Shown: positions 21,604 through 33,363, numbered from the stretch's first letter. The stretch is DNA of 64,000 nt from Chloranthus sessilifolius (GCA_021018995.1 CM037592.1:77999301-78063300); one strand, 5' to 3'. Program-made: numbers and translations. The notes: generated by a model from the letters alone, not told the origin.

Positions 21604-23103
21604 TGATCAGTCACATAATATACCATTTTACTACCTTTAACTTAGTGATGTTATAACTTAGTTTGCTACTAATAAGTTACTTATGTGCAGATATTAAAGA
21701 AAAACATCAAAAGAGAACCAAAGCAATAATATTCATCAAAATGAACTCATAAAGTAATAAAAAGACGATTGAACCAAAAGACGAGTCATCGCATACTGAA
21801 AAGATGAAAAATCGTATTTTACGATTCTGCGAAACAAAGTACTGAGAAAAATAGAAAATCATAATTTACAATTTTGCGAAGAAAAGCCGCTCAAGAGTAA
21901 AGTACGATACAAGAGAAATGATGAATCGTAATAAAGAATCGTTCAATTGGAAGTTGTATTAGAAAATCGCGATGTACGATTTTCTAGAGGAAGTTTCAAT
22001 AAATGATATAAAATCGTGATTTACGATTTCCAGAAAAGATACCTTCCGCAGTTGTTGATCGCGTGAGAACGAACATCGCCGTGCATAAAATTAGAAGATC
22101 TCTTAAAAGAAGAAGTCCAGTGAATCACAGATCTGAGAAGATTGATGAAGAAGAATCTCAAAGGACTCTACTGCTGAAATAAAGGAGAAGCTCTAGAAGT
22201 ACATTAACTATGGAAAGCAAGGAAAGATAAAGTTAGAAGTAGAGTTATATTAAGATAGGTTTGTTTTAGTAATTTCTTTTATTAAAATTAGAAGTTTTGT
22301 AAATCGACCCTTATGATCTATAAATAAGAGGCTCGGCCCATAGGAATAACCATCGAAGGAACTCTCAGTATCAATTGATGACTGAGGTTGGGCTTTCTTC
22401 TGATCAACTTAGAGTAGATTTTTATTGCTTTGTCGATTAGATATCCAAGGTTTCTCAAGAGCAATTGACAACTATAATTGGGAGCTGAATATTAGAGTAG
22501 ATATCTATAGTTTCTCAGAAGTAATTGACGACTGCGGCTGAAGGGTGAAAGATATAAACTTTATTGCCTTCTAGTTTAAATTTATTTTATTAGAATTTTC
22601 TACTTTGTAAACATCTTCGAATTTTAATTTGAATTGATGACTCAGGTTGAAGTTTACAGATTAGTGTAATAGTTTTTACTTTTCCATCTTTAGTTTTCTA
22701 GAATTTGATTAACACCCAAGTTTTAGGAGATTGTTGATTAGATTAAATCTACATAGATAGGATTTTAGTATTGATTGATGACCAATGCTAGGAAACTTGA
22801 TATATAGTGTAATGGTACTGTTTAATTTTATAAATATCCGATAGCTGAAGATTGTGATTGACAACCATAATCCAAAGGAGGATTAGGATTTGTTTTCTGT
22901 AACAATTAGATTAAGAAATAATTCTTTTATTATATTTCTCTAGTAGATTAGGAACTTTAAAGATAAGTATAAGTTTTCAGAAAATTAAGTTAATATAGAA
23001 AAACCTGTCTTCGTGGGAACGATCCTATACCAGCTCTATAATTTCCATTGTGCACTTGCAATAGGGTAAGACTTAATTAGATACACATAGAAGTAGCTAG
23101 TCA
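21604..23103 (+). repeat. 5' LTR of B (1500 bp)
   Basis: TGATCAGTCA to GCTAGTCA. Palindromic ATCGT/TACGAT motifs at 21810-22030 (for example AATCGTGATTTACGATTTCC) lie upstream of CTATAAATAAGAGG near 22315. Confidence 0.9.
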
Positions 23104-23109
23104 AGTTTT

Positions 23110-23127
23110 TGGCACCTTGTCGCGTGA
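23110..23127 (+). other. Degraded primer binding site of B, tRNA-Asp type
   Basis: TGGCACCTTGTCGCGTGA after AGTTTT. Compare E's intact TGGCGCCGTTGCCGGGGA. Confidence 0.65.
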
Positions 23128-23378
23128 TAACGTATTTATATTAATTTGAGAAAACAAGTATTTATCTTTCTCTTTTTATATTTCTTTATATTTTTAATTT
23201 CTTTGATCACTTCTTAAATCTTTTGCAGGTTTATTCGGAGTGACGAATCAGAGTTTCAACTTCCCCTAATCAGAGAAGCTAGAGGCTTATATTTGCTCTC
23301 TCTCCCTGCCTTCTAGAATAAAAATTAAATACAGTTAAAAATACAAAAATATAATTTTTCTTTTTTGAAAGGACACTC

Positions 23379-24920
23379 TTGCGTAATTTAGCATCACACC
23401 GTACAGCCACAAGAGAATCCTTAGTTATGACTGACTATTTGTCAATCCAAGCAAATTTCAACCCAATAGTTTTGACCGAGCCTTCTTGTATAGTTATATC
23501 AGAGGTGCCTGTAGGTCAAAATTATGAAATCAAGCTCAACACACTTCAATCTATACTGACCTTTCATAGGCTTGATCGAGAAGATCCCTACCACCATCTG
23601 AGGGACTTCATAGAGCTTTGCACAATGCTGCAATTATCGACTGCCAACAAAGAGGTCATAAAACTACATTTGTTCCCATTCTCTCTCAAGGATAGGGCAA
23701 AAGCATGGTTAATTTAATTACCTTATAGAAGTATTACCAAATGGGAGGAACTACAGTTCAAGTTCTTAGGCGAGTACTTCCCAATTGATAAAACTAACCA
23801 AATTCGCCATTTCAAGACTTCAGGCAAAATCCAAGAGAATTATTTCATGAGAACTGGGAATGGATGAAGGATTTATTACAGAAGTGTCCTCATCACGAGG
23901 TACCAAATTAGTTGATAGCGCAAAGCTTCTACTAAGGGTTGACTGAGACTAACCAATCTATAGTCGATAACGTAAGTGAAGGAGCCTTTATGGCTCAGAA
24001 CGGCCAACAGTCCTAGGATTTATTTGAGAAACTGGCCAATAACTCAAAGCAGAAATAGGCTCTGCTTAGATCTGATCCAGATGTCACTCGCCACACCCCG
24101 CTTGCGAGGGGTGAACTTTACGATATCGGCAAGGATAAAGTGAAGGAGGATGACATGAGGGTGAAAGTTTTAGCCCTTGAACAATAAATCGCAACATTAA
24201 TGGAAGCCAAACGTAGCACCCCGGATAGGTCCTTGGCAAGCTACTCTAATTACCAGACTTAGACGCATACTAAAAATTCAGTTGCGCCATCCCACCAAGA
24301 GGTGGTAGAAGTGAACAATTAATGACTTTTCAGAAGGGAGATTATGAAAACACATAATCCAGCATGAAGGAACCACCTTGGATTTAACTATGGTTCCACA
24401 GGCGAAGCACAATTAGCATCATCAGTTGTGCAGCCTCGATTTCCCCAGACTCAAGCTTTCCACCAAAGACCTCAAATGCCCGCTGCACAACCCCAATTTG
24501 GACCACAGAGTAATACACCTGATGCTATAGTTGTTCAATCCTGTGCGATTTGTAGAAACAGTCACATCAGCACTCGAAGGATTTACATTAGCTTGCTCAA
24601 TTCTCTCAAGTGCTCAATTCACATACCCAGTCCATTACGAAGCTGGAAAGCCAGATAAGTCAGTTAGCAACCCAAGTGGTAAGAAGAGAGAGTGGCCAAT
24701 TGCCTACGCAGCTGGTCAATAATCCTAGAGGACAAGTGCTCCTAGGGGAGACATCAGCTTGCTCAATTCTCTCAAGTGCTCAATTCACATACCCAGTCCA
24801 TTACGAAGCTGGAAAGCCAGATAAGTCAGTTAGCAACCCAAGTGGTAAGAAGAGAGTGGCCAATTGCCTACGCAGCTGGTCAATAATCCTAGAGGACAAG
24901 TGCTCCTGGGGGAGACATTG
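23379..24920 (+). pseudogene. gag of B, Athila-type, broken
   Basis: The first open part (23379-23717) has ILTFHRLDREDPYHHLRDFI and LHLFPFSLKDRAKAWL, matching LSKEDPYKHIDQFLALC and RLFPFSLNDRASTWL of E's gag. A stop at 23715-23717 is followed in frame by KWEELQFKFLGEYF, the next capsid motif. Later fragments carry RGELYDIGKDKVKE and a Q/P-rich linker (24428 onward), as in E after the capsid. A 166-bp tandem duplication (24591-24918) lies in the linker. The zinc knuckle is not recognisable. The start codon is unclear. Several stops and frameshifts make it inactive. Confidence 0.8.
24591..24918 (+). repeat. Tandem duplication in B gag, 2 x about 166 bp
   Basis: GCTTGCTCAATTCTC starts at 24591 and again at 24757. 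The copies are nearly identical apart from a 2-bp length difference in AGAGAG, so the duplication is recent relative to the gag decay. Confidence 0.9.
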
Positions 24921-25029
24921 GCTCCCCAAAATCAAATATAGACACCTCATGGATCGTCAAGCTACCAACTCATCCATAACATCAATTGTAAATTATGTAA
25001 ACTATATCTTTTTATTTTTAATCTAGGTC

Positions 25030-25600
25030 TCATACTATGACCCAAATCGTTGAAAGACAATGATTCGTAATATCATACCTACTGTACATTATAGCGAACA
25101 ATCGTATGGATTTACGATTGATCGTCATTAGGTCTAACAGTGAAGCATAGTGATTGCGATTCACTGATACGATGGTTCGTACTAGAATCAACCAACGATT
25201 CTAGGTCAAAACCCAAGTGACGACTGGTTCAGCAAGTCGTCACTGAAAATAGGGCCTACATATTCGTAAAAAGGATACGTCAACCCCATTTTCGACTTCT
25301 CAAGTTTTCTTCTCCTACCTTCCCTCTCTTTTTCAAAAGGCTCTTCATCCTAACCATTCTCCTACTCAACCCAATTGTTTTACTTTCCTATATACCCTTT
25401 GCTTTCCCTATTTTATTTCTGGAACCCTGCGTGCATTTCATTTCACATCTACAAATTAGGGTTTCAATCATCAAGAAGTAAGGTGGCGATTTTAACGATC
25501 AAATGGAAGGGTTTCTACGATAAATTTTTATTCAATACATGGAATTCATGGTTAATTGATAATATTTTTAACTCTTACAGGAAAAGAAAAGATTGATGGC
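25030..25600 (+). promoter_or_regulatory. LTR-like motif cluster, TATA box and leader upstream of B accessory ORF
   Basis: At 25050-25200 there are ATTCGTA, CGTATGGATTTACGATTGATC, TGATTGCGATTCA and CGATTCT: the TACGATT vocabulary of B's own LTR. CTATATACC at 25388-25396 could be a TATA box. A pyrimidine-rich leader typical of plant mRNAs leads to the ATG at 25601. Confidence 0.5.
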
Positions 25601-26289
25601 ATGGCTAATAAGACGAGCAAGCAACAAGGGGAAGTGAAAGAAGAAGAAGGAGGTAATAGTTCGGATAACACCCCAATTATTAACCGTATTGCATGGTCTG
25701 CTGCCTTCAAAGCCAAATCAAAAGCAGCAGACCAACCCAAGAAGAAATCAAAATCTTCTGGGGTAGTTATCAGAGAACCTTATAAAGACACACATGAGAC
25801 TGACTCTCTGTCTGCCGCTAAAAAGGGCCTGAAATTAGATAAAGGCAAAGCCAGCATCTTCTACTATGATAGCAGATTGGCCCCCTACCTCAATGAAACA
25901 CCATATTGTGGGAGCCAAAATTGCGATAGACAATGAGTCTTTAGAAAAATTAGAAATGAGTAGAGAAGCTCTCATGTATTTTAAGGATGTCGAGCTGCAT
26001 TATTTCTTAGAACCTGGAGTCACACCAGTCTATCCTAGATTGGTGAGGCTATTTAAAAAAAATATGACCAGAAGCAGCCAGAAACCATCCCTAATCATCT
26101 CCCCTAGTATCGATGGACTTTCGACTTAAATTACAAAGGAAATGGTCACCAGGGTAATGCATGCTCCCTTGGAAATATCACAAGTATCCCAGGATAACCC
26201 AAAGGCCAACATTTTGAGGATGCCATCAGATACCCACCCTGACTTTATCCAAATGGCAATAGAGTTATAAGGAAAACTTCCACGGGACA
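25601..26289 (+). pseudogene. Accessory ORF of B, N-terminal part, interrupted by C
   Basis: ATG at 25601 opens MANKTSKQQGEVKEEEGG, then a lysine-rich region (KKKSKSSG, KKGLKLDKGK) that could hold a nuclear localisation signal, ending in a stop near 25936. A second frame from 25866 continues with YFLEPGVTPVYPRLVRLF, the motif shared with T1's aORF (FGARYYPRIVKLF). Further in-frame stops lie near 26128 and 26267. The coding sequence stops at C's truncated LTR and resumes at 52037 with the HPTGH part of the same domain. Assignment as a plant transposon-type domain protein is by motif only. Confidence 0.65.
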
Positions 26290-26830
26290 ATGTCTGTACT
26301 TCCAACCTCTTGGTAGGTGTTGGAACCTCTCGAGATCTTCATCTTTTCAACTCAGTACCTCTCGACAACTTCTTATACACATGTTCAACCTCTCGACTGC
26401 TTCATTTCTTGCTCTCATAACCTCTCGATAGCTGGATTTAACCTCTTGATAGGTTCTGCCTTGTGCTTCCACAGCTGGCACACATCTTGGATGTGTTATT
26501 CTTCATTTGTTCAACATCCAGCAACCTCTTGGCGGATTCAACCTTCATTCTCTGCAACTGCACTTAGCCTAGAGTCCTCCCAGTTAAGCTTAAAACAAGC
26601 TCATGAACTTCTGAGGCTCTTGTGGATTGCTTGATTGGCTGGCCTTTGGTCTGTAAGGTCACATGTTGAGCAGCAATTTGCTTCTTGGGCTCTTTTAAGT
26701 GGATATCTGCATTAAGCTTGCAATTTGTTGCTTATCTACAAAATGCACTTAAAACACATTATTAGTCAGCTCAAAAGTCTATCAAAGGTCAAGTTAGGAG
26801 GTGAAAAATTGTATTTTTTACTACTTAGCA
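26290..26830 (-). repeat. 3' LTR of C, truncated to its first 541 bp
   Basis: Matches 51494-52036 closely, starting (minus) TGCTAAGTAG. About 1.8 kb of the LTR's downstream part is missing at the junction with B, so no left target duplication can be read. Confidence 0.88.
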
Positions 26831-27463
26831 TACCCCCAAATCTAAGCTTTGCTAGTCCCTAAGCAAAGGAGAAAATAAAAATAATTATTGAAAATAAAAA
26901 ATGCCACTTTTGTAGGGAACAAAGATGCATTTAGCATATGCATCAACCCTTTTAAACCCCTAGGTGATCCCTAGTGGAGGAGTGAAGTCTCTGAGGGTTT
27001 ACAGTGAAGTTACCCACAAACTTCTCTAATGAGTCAGTTAATATTAGTGCATCATCTTTAAAACAGAGTTCAAGCAGTATAAAATTCATTCCACACCTTG
27101 TCCATTAAGTTTTAGAGGATTCTCAGCAAAAACATGACAGTTTAAAACTAAAATTCTGCTATAATTCCTTCATAATCAATCAGCTCATGTCAAGGTATTT
27201 TGTATAAAAATTAATGCAGAGCTTACCCTCAAATTGAGAATCATATTTTGATAATGCCCCCATCAATCCTAATTTCAGACCCAAAGCTTACCAGGGTTGT
27301 CACTCTCAATAGACTTAGAAGGGTGTATCAATTCACGCAGGTTAAGAGCAATTACAGCCCTCAAATAGGACTGCAAGCATGAGCATAGGCATTGCTCCAA
27401 TTTCTAAAATTTTCTAACTCTTTTCACCATAAATCAAACAAATCCTTGTCTCCACATGACAGC
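26831..27463 (-). other. C polypurine tract, hairpin and conserved 3' block
   Basis: Minus strand, read toward the LTR: block with CTCCTCCACTAGGGATCACC (about 27000 to 26901), hairpin CTTTGCT / AGCAAAG (26847-26868), then TTTGGGGGTA (26831-26840) against the LTR. The order is the same as in E, T2 and B. No gene. The segment resumes at 43560 beyond D. Confidence 0.8.
27459..27463. repeat. Left target duplication of D (ACAGC)
   Basis: Identical to 43555-43559 directly after D's CA end. Confidence 0.92.
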
Positions 27464-27732
27464 TGTAATATCTCCAAAATTTGAGCGTTAAACAATGATC
27501 TCGGGATCTGTGCCCAACTGGTCGTAGATTTGACCAAGTGATGGTCAAACAGTGGACTCATGAAGTGATGAACTAATGTGATATAAATGTGACCTAAGTG
27601 TAGTGCATGGTGTGAGTTTAGGGCCACATACACCTATCTCTGGTGTATGTGCTTAACACCGAAGCTTGAGAGAAGTTATAAGGGTTTTAATAACCTAGTT
27701 TTCTTTTGTTTGGTTGGTGAAAGAGAGTTAAG

Positions 27733-27758
27733 AAGAGAGAGAGAGAGAGAGAGAGAGC
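27733..27758 (+). repeat. AG microsatellite in D
   Basis: Uninterrupted AG dinucleotides of about 24 bp within a purine-rich part of the LTR. Confidence 0.9.
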
Positions 27759-28063
27759 GAAGGTGTGTAATGGTTAGGAGTTATTGTGGTTTGATTGAAG
27801 GAAGAATTTCAAGCATTTAATGTCAGATTCAACGCGTGGAGGATCGTTGAAGAAAGAGCCGGAACCTTAGCCATTAAACCAACCTATCAATCCTTTAGGA
27901 GATTGATTTGAGGTGAGTATTATTAGAATAAAATGCATAGATGTTTGATGGTTAAATTTAGTCAAGTGTAGTTAAAAATCATAGAATTAAATGGATAGAA
28001 AAGAAAGAAAAAGAGAAAAAATATTTGGAAGATCAGCTCGAAAAAGGGCTGAGTTCTGGCCAA

Positions 28064-28490
28064 ATTGATTAATCAATTTTGAGAATCGATTAATCGATTT
28101 TGGTCTAGAAGTTGAAAAAGCAAGAATGCCCGAGTTTGATTAATCGATTAATTGATTTTGAAAGTCGATTAATCAATTTGGAAATCGACTAATCGACTGA
28201 GTACCTCCAATGGCTAGAGAGATAAGGGTTGAGAAAATCGACTAATCGATTTGAAAAATCGATTAATCGATTTTGAATTTTGATTAATCGATTTGGGATC
28301 GACTAATCGATTTTGGATTTTTGACAGCTCGATTTGAAAATCGATTTAACCATTTTGGGGATTTCGATTAATCGATTTGGGATCGATTAATCAATTTTGG
28401 ATTTCGATTAATCGATTTTGGGAATCGATTAATCGATTTAGGGTTCGATTAATCGATTTCTGCGAATCGATTAATCGATTTTGGCAGTTT
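28064..28490 (+). repeat. TAATCGATTA palindrome array in D
   Basis: About fifteen copies of AATCGATTAATCGATTT and variants, including TCGACTAATCGA, irregularly spaced by 5-30 bp. The unit is a double ATCGAT palindrome around TTAA. This is D's counterpart of the arrays in the other LTR families. Confidence 0.9.
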
Positions 28491-28813
28491 CACTTGACTT
28501 CTTAATTGGACCTTGGGGTTCATGGAGGGTCTTGGACCTTCTCTATTGCATCTTTGTTGATATGTTGCATATGCTATGGTGTACCATAGGTGGTACACGT
28601 GAATACAAGCATAAGGAGCCGTGTGGGACCTTGATGCTTGGACCTTCAGAGACCTGAGGTAGGGAACACCTTGAACATTACTTTAATCATAAGAACATGT
28701 ATGTAGTGATATACAAATCAAATTGAAAATGTATTAACAGTGTAAATCTTTGTAAAAAGGGTAATGTGTGTGTGACATCAAGAAAGGAAATGAGAATGAG
28801 ACATCCCTAGGGG

Positions 28814-28818
28814 ATGAG
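28814..28818. repeat. Left target duplication of E (ATGAG)
   Basis: Identical to 42318-42322. D continues on both sides. Confidence 0.9.
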
Positions 28819-31306
28819 TGTTAAGACCTGAAAAGTACCACTTTTCACCCCTTAACTTAACCTTTGATTAGACCCTTAGCCACCTAATAAACTTGTCTTA
28901 AGTGTTTTGATCGGGAAATAATCAACAGTGAAATAAGGCCAAGAATCCTATTATGGAGCCTACTTTGGCACCAGATGCCCCTCAGCAAGAATGAACCTTG
29001 AAGCCTCGCGCAGATCAGGTGAGCTTCCCAAGGCTGTACAGGCAACCTCTCGCGCAGATGAATGACTGGGGAGCTTCAAAAACTCAACTCCGCGCAGCTC
29101 TCGCGAAGCTCAAGGGTAGAACACAGCGCTCAGTGTCGCGCAGTTCAAAGCAAACTTCTCTCAATCTCGTGAAGTTCGCTTAAGGACTAAGGAGAGAGCT
29201 TGAAGATTTCTCGTGCGGTATCCATACGATCGTCATGAGTACAATTCTCAGAAGAAGAACACCTCACGCAGTTCGCGTGCCATTTAAGAAAGAAATAATC
29301 CTGGCGAAGGTAAAGCCTAGCTCGCAAAGATTGAGTGAGACAAAGAACCTCGCACAATTTAGAACTCAAAAGAACCTCGTGAGGTAACTCGCGAAGTCCA
29401 AGTAAAGAGAAGAGCTTGTGCAGTTCTCGCGCAGCTGCCCAGCGAAGACTAATCTACCGCACGACTGCTTGAATTGCAACCTCGCGACGCTTGAGACTGT
29501 GTTTTCTATTCAACCACGCAACTCCAACCTAGCGAGAGCTCAACTCTCTACTGCGTGACTGCTTGAAGAGCAAACCAAGGTAACCTCACGACGGCTGAAG
29601 CTACAGTGTCAAATCATCCTAGCGAAGAGCAATGAGCCACCACGCAAGAAGTCTGGGAAACTACAGCTACCTAGCGAGGCTCTGAACCCAAACTTCCATC
29701 TCTTCAGCAGAGGGCATTTTGGAGACTTCCAATGATTAGGGCATGCATTCCCATGCTCAAATCTTCGTGCACACGCCCCGAGGCATCCAAGGATCAGTAG
29801 AAGGCCACATGTCATCGTTAAAATTAGGGTTTCCTAACCCTAATGCGCCACCACCCCACTGCTATATATACCCAGGCCTAGCTTAGGTTTAGGTATCTCG
29901 GAACCTATCTCAGATCGCTTTTCTTTTCTTTCCTTTTAGCAGTAAGTAGTTTTTCTTTTTCTTTTTCTTTTTCTTTTCTTCTCTCCATAGTCCAGCAATT
30001 GCTGGCTATGACGTTGTATATGTATTTGAGTTAGATTAATGGAAGTTTTGTAATAGGATTTATACTTTGTGGGATTGCTGTTAATTTGTGAGATACTCTG
30101 TGCAAGGCTGCTGCCTTGTGATCCTCCATTGCCTATGCAATGGAGGACTGATTTTAAGGGCCACTCAGATCCAAGTAACCTGTGTGTCTGGGCTATCATG
30201 GTTTTCCAGCCTTAGCCCCACCACAGGACCTACTAGATCTGAAATCCCCATGGGAGCTTGAGCTGGTAGCCTAGTGAATATGGTGGTAGCAGCGAAAATC
30301 TTGTTTTGTTTTGGGCTCCGTGAGGAGGATAACCTCTGGGATAGTCTGTGACCATTTATGTGGACAGATTATAGCCTTAGGGTGATTCTGATCCACCGAT
30401 CCAAGATGGATCCTTCTTCTTTTCACCTGAGCTTGTAGAAGGCTGGTGAGGGATTGTACAGAGGCAGACTCCCCCATATTTGTATAGATCTGCCATCAGA
30501 TGTCGGATCTGATCTGGTTATAGAGATTGTAGGCTGGTGACTGGACCATTATAGCCTCTCTCAAGCAATGGACAGCTGGATCGAAGGTTGTACTCAATCG
30601 CTTGCTGGTTCCATGTGTCTGGGATATCATGGTTTTCCAGCCTTAGCCCCACATATGAAATTTTAGAGGTTGAGGTTCCCTATGGATTCCTGAGCTGGTA
30701 GCCTGGATGAAATAGTGCCTGCAATGATTTAATTGTTATGTTCTGACCCATCCCTTGATAGTGGCTCCCCTATGGGATAGTCTGCGACCATTCAAGTGGA
30801 CAGGTTATAGCCTTAAGGGTGGAGTCATGGCAGTAGAGATGGGTTGGATCCTTTCTCCTCAGAGGTGATAATGTAGCCTCTGGACAGGATTTCTATAACA
30901 TCAGATCTAAATCTGAGTTACAAGAACTCCTCTGATCTTGGCTCAAAAACATATTTCTCACCCTTTTTATAATTATTTTCCACACTCCATCCATCCTCTT
31001 AATCCTTTCTGTAATTTAGTTATTAGAATACTTAGAATAAGTGACCTCAAACTCCCCTCCTTTTAGGACTGCCAGATCTGTAGAAAGATCTGGAGGGACT
31101 ACTAGAGACGGCTCCCTTGGATCCTTAGATCACCTTTCCCTGTGGGACAAACTCTTGCTTATCAAAACTTGCTACAAAGGACCCTGTATCTTGCAGGTCT
31201 AGGATTTCCGAGTGGTGCTGATTCATCCCCTGTTCTATTCTATTTTTGGTTTTTAATTAATTTTCAACACCAACCAATAAGCAAAGCACACTTGAAATCG
31301 ACAACA
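28819..31306 (+). repeat. 5' LTR of E (2488 bp)
   Basis: TGTTAAGACCTG to CGACAACA. Motif array at 29010-29620, CTATATATACC near 29870, then two diverged direct copies of about 430 bp (from about 30183 and 30614, each starting with GTCTGGG-TATCATGG) that F's LTR has only once. Confidence 0.95.
29010..29620 (+). repeat. CTCGCGCAGTTC array in E LTR
   Basis: About fifteen variants (CTCGCGCAGATGA, CTCGCGAAGCTC, GTCGCGCAGTTC, CTCGCGAAGTCC). The core CTCGCGAAG/TTCGCG is near-palindromic. The 3' LTR has the same array at about 40080-40680. Confidence 0.85.
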
Positions 31307-31312
31307 AGTTTT

Positions 31313-31330
31313 TGGCGCCGTTGCCGGGGA
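31313..31330 (+). other. Primer binding site of E, tRNA-Asp type
   Basis: TGGCGCCGTTGCCGGGGA, 18 nt complementary to the 3' end expected for plant tRNA-Asp, six bases after the LTR end. Confidence 0.88.
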
Positions 31331-31653
31331 AAGATGATCTAATAGTGGACCCTTAGTTTTTGTATTTTTAGTATTCTTTATACATGTGAATAATTGATAC
31401 TGCTGACATAATTGTGAATCTTTCTTGCAGATTTGGACAACAGCAGTGAAGGATAGTTGGAATGCAATTGGAGCATAGCTACCTCTGTTTGTAAACTCTC
31501 TGACTCTAAATCTCTGTCTATCTTCCTTTTTAAACAATTTTTTCAGTAGTATCTAGGATAGTTTAAATGTATTCTTTGATAGCTGTAAAATAGTTAGATA
31601 AATTTGTTTGCAATGTGCCTGCAAGAAGCTTTCCTTGTTGTGGGTGTGCTTGT

Positions 31654-33363
31654 ATGCTAGGGAGGAGATCCCTCAGCCCTACTTTAGAGTCTCTAAACCC
31701 TGAGATAGAAAGGGGGAGGAGACTTAGAAGAGACAGGCACACCACAGAAGAGCCCCCAGGAAAATCTGCATCAGCAACCATGGGTGAAGAACACCCCAGA
31801 ACCCTCAAGGAGTTGAATGCTCTGGATGACTACAACTCCCCTTATAGCATTCAATTCACTGATGTTCAGGGGAATTATGAGATAAAAACTTTAATCATCC
31901 AGATGCTGCCAGCTTTCCATGGGCTTAGCAAAGAAGACCCTTACAAGCATATTGACCAGTTCTTGGCCCTGTGCACCACTTTTAATATCATTGGTTTGGG
32001 ACCTGAGGGTACTAGGCTCAGACTCTTTCCCTTCTCTCTGAATGATAGGGCCAGTACCTGGTTGGCCACTCTTCCCAACAACAGCATTGCTTCATGGAAA
32101 GGCCTGCAGACCAGATTCCTAACCAAGTTCTTCCCTGAGACCAAAACTAGCCAGTTGAGGAAAGAGATTCTTGCATTTTCTCAATCCCCAACTGAAGATT
32201 TTAACCAGTCCTGGGATAGGTTTAAAGAGATGCTCAAACAATGCCCCCACCACAAGATCCCTGAGTGGCAGCTTGTACAAAGCTTCTACAATGGGATTGA
32301 TGAGAAAAACAGAGATATGGTTGATGCCTCTTGTGGTGGATCCTACATGCACAAGACTGTTGAGGAGGCATGGGAATTGTTTGAGGTGATTAGTGAGAAT
32401 GCTTTTCAAAAGCCATCCCTGGCAAGAACTAATCAGGAATCTGAGTCAAAGGTGGGGCCTGCTGCTGGATCCAAAGGAAAAATTTATGATGTGTCTGGGA
32501 ACGATGACCTACGACTGCAGATGGCAAACCTCTCTATGAAGTTTGATAAATTGTTGACTATGATGCAACCCCGAAGGGCTGCTCATGTGGCGGAGGCATG
32601 TCTCATATGCTAGTCCCCACAGCACACAGTGGAGGAATGTCCATCTGCAGGGCAATTTCAGGAATTAATGTTGGAACATGTTGTCTTTGCTCCTTATGGC
32701 CAAAGAACAACTGGGGGCTACAACAAAAGTACCATATGGATACCAAAGAAGAAAATCTGTTACCAATGGAGAGACCACCCAAATCTGAGGTGGAAGCAAG
32801 ATAACTACATGCAGCCCTAGCAGATGTTGGCTTTACCACAAAGGTCACAACAGCAGTTCAATCAAGGGCATGCCCTAAGGTCTACCTTCCAGCACCACCA
32901 GCAGCCCCATCAGCAGCAAAATCAGTTGGTTCTACCTCCTTCTCAACCAAGAAATACTTCCTTCGAGAACCAAGTCTTGGCTTCATTGCAAAACTTGGGT
33001 TCCTTAGCTCAGACTGTGAATTCTCATGGTCAGAGTCTCCAGAAAATGAAAGAGCAACTGAGCCAAATGTCCAAAACCTTGGCTAGGAGAGATGAAGGCA
33101 GAATGTCCTGCCTGCCAATTGCTAACCACAAGGGTCAGTTTTTCATTAAAAAAGCTTCCTCAGAGTTTGAGGACACCAATGCTGTCACTACCCTAAGGTC
33201 TGGCAGGCTGGTAAATAACCAGGTGGGTAACAGACCAGCTGAGGCAATTTCCACACATGATGCACATGATCATGAAAGAGATGTTGTTGGGCCACCAAGC
33301 CAAGAACTGCCTGCCACCTTGCTTCAGGAGAAAAATAAAGAGGCTGTAGTTGAGCCTCAGTAG
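31654..33363 (+). pseudogene. gag of E (capsid, zinc knuckle), interrupted by stops
   Basis: I place the start at 31654 (MLGRRSL) because C and F conserve MLGR[RK]SL there; an upstream in-frame ATG at 31615 is possible. The capsid has LSKEDPYKHIDQFLALC, LRLFPFSLNDRASTWL, WKGLQTRFLTKFFP and EWQLVQSFYNGID. A CCHC knuckle C-LIC-xSPQ-H-TVEEC follows at about 32596; its middle holds a TAG (32611-32613) where F has CAG. Another TAG is at 32818-32820. A Q-rich linker and TLRSGRLVNNQVG lead to the TAG at 33361-33363, where C and F also have a stop. Confidence 0.9.

Noticed and set aside
28064-28490. Array of repeated palindromes looking like a CRISPR or satellite array
   Set aside because: Spacing is irregular (5-30 bp), spacers are low complexity, and the array lies inside a plant LTR; no cas genes or phage-like spacers.
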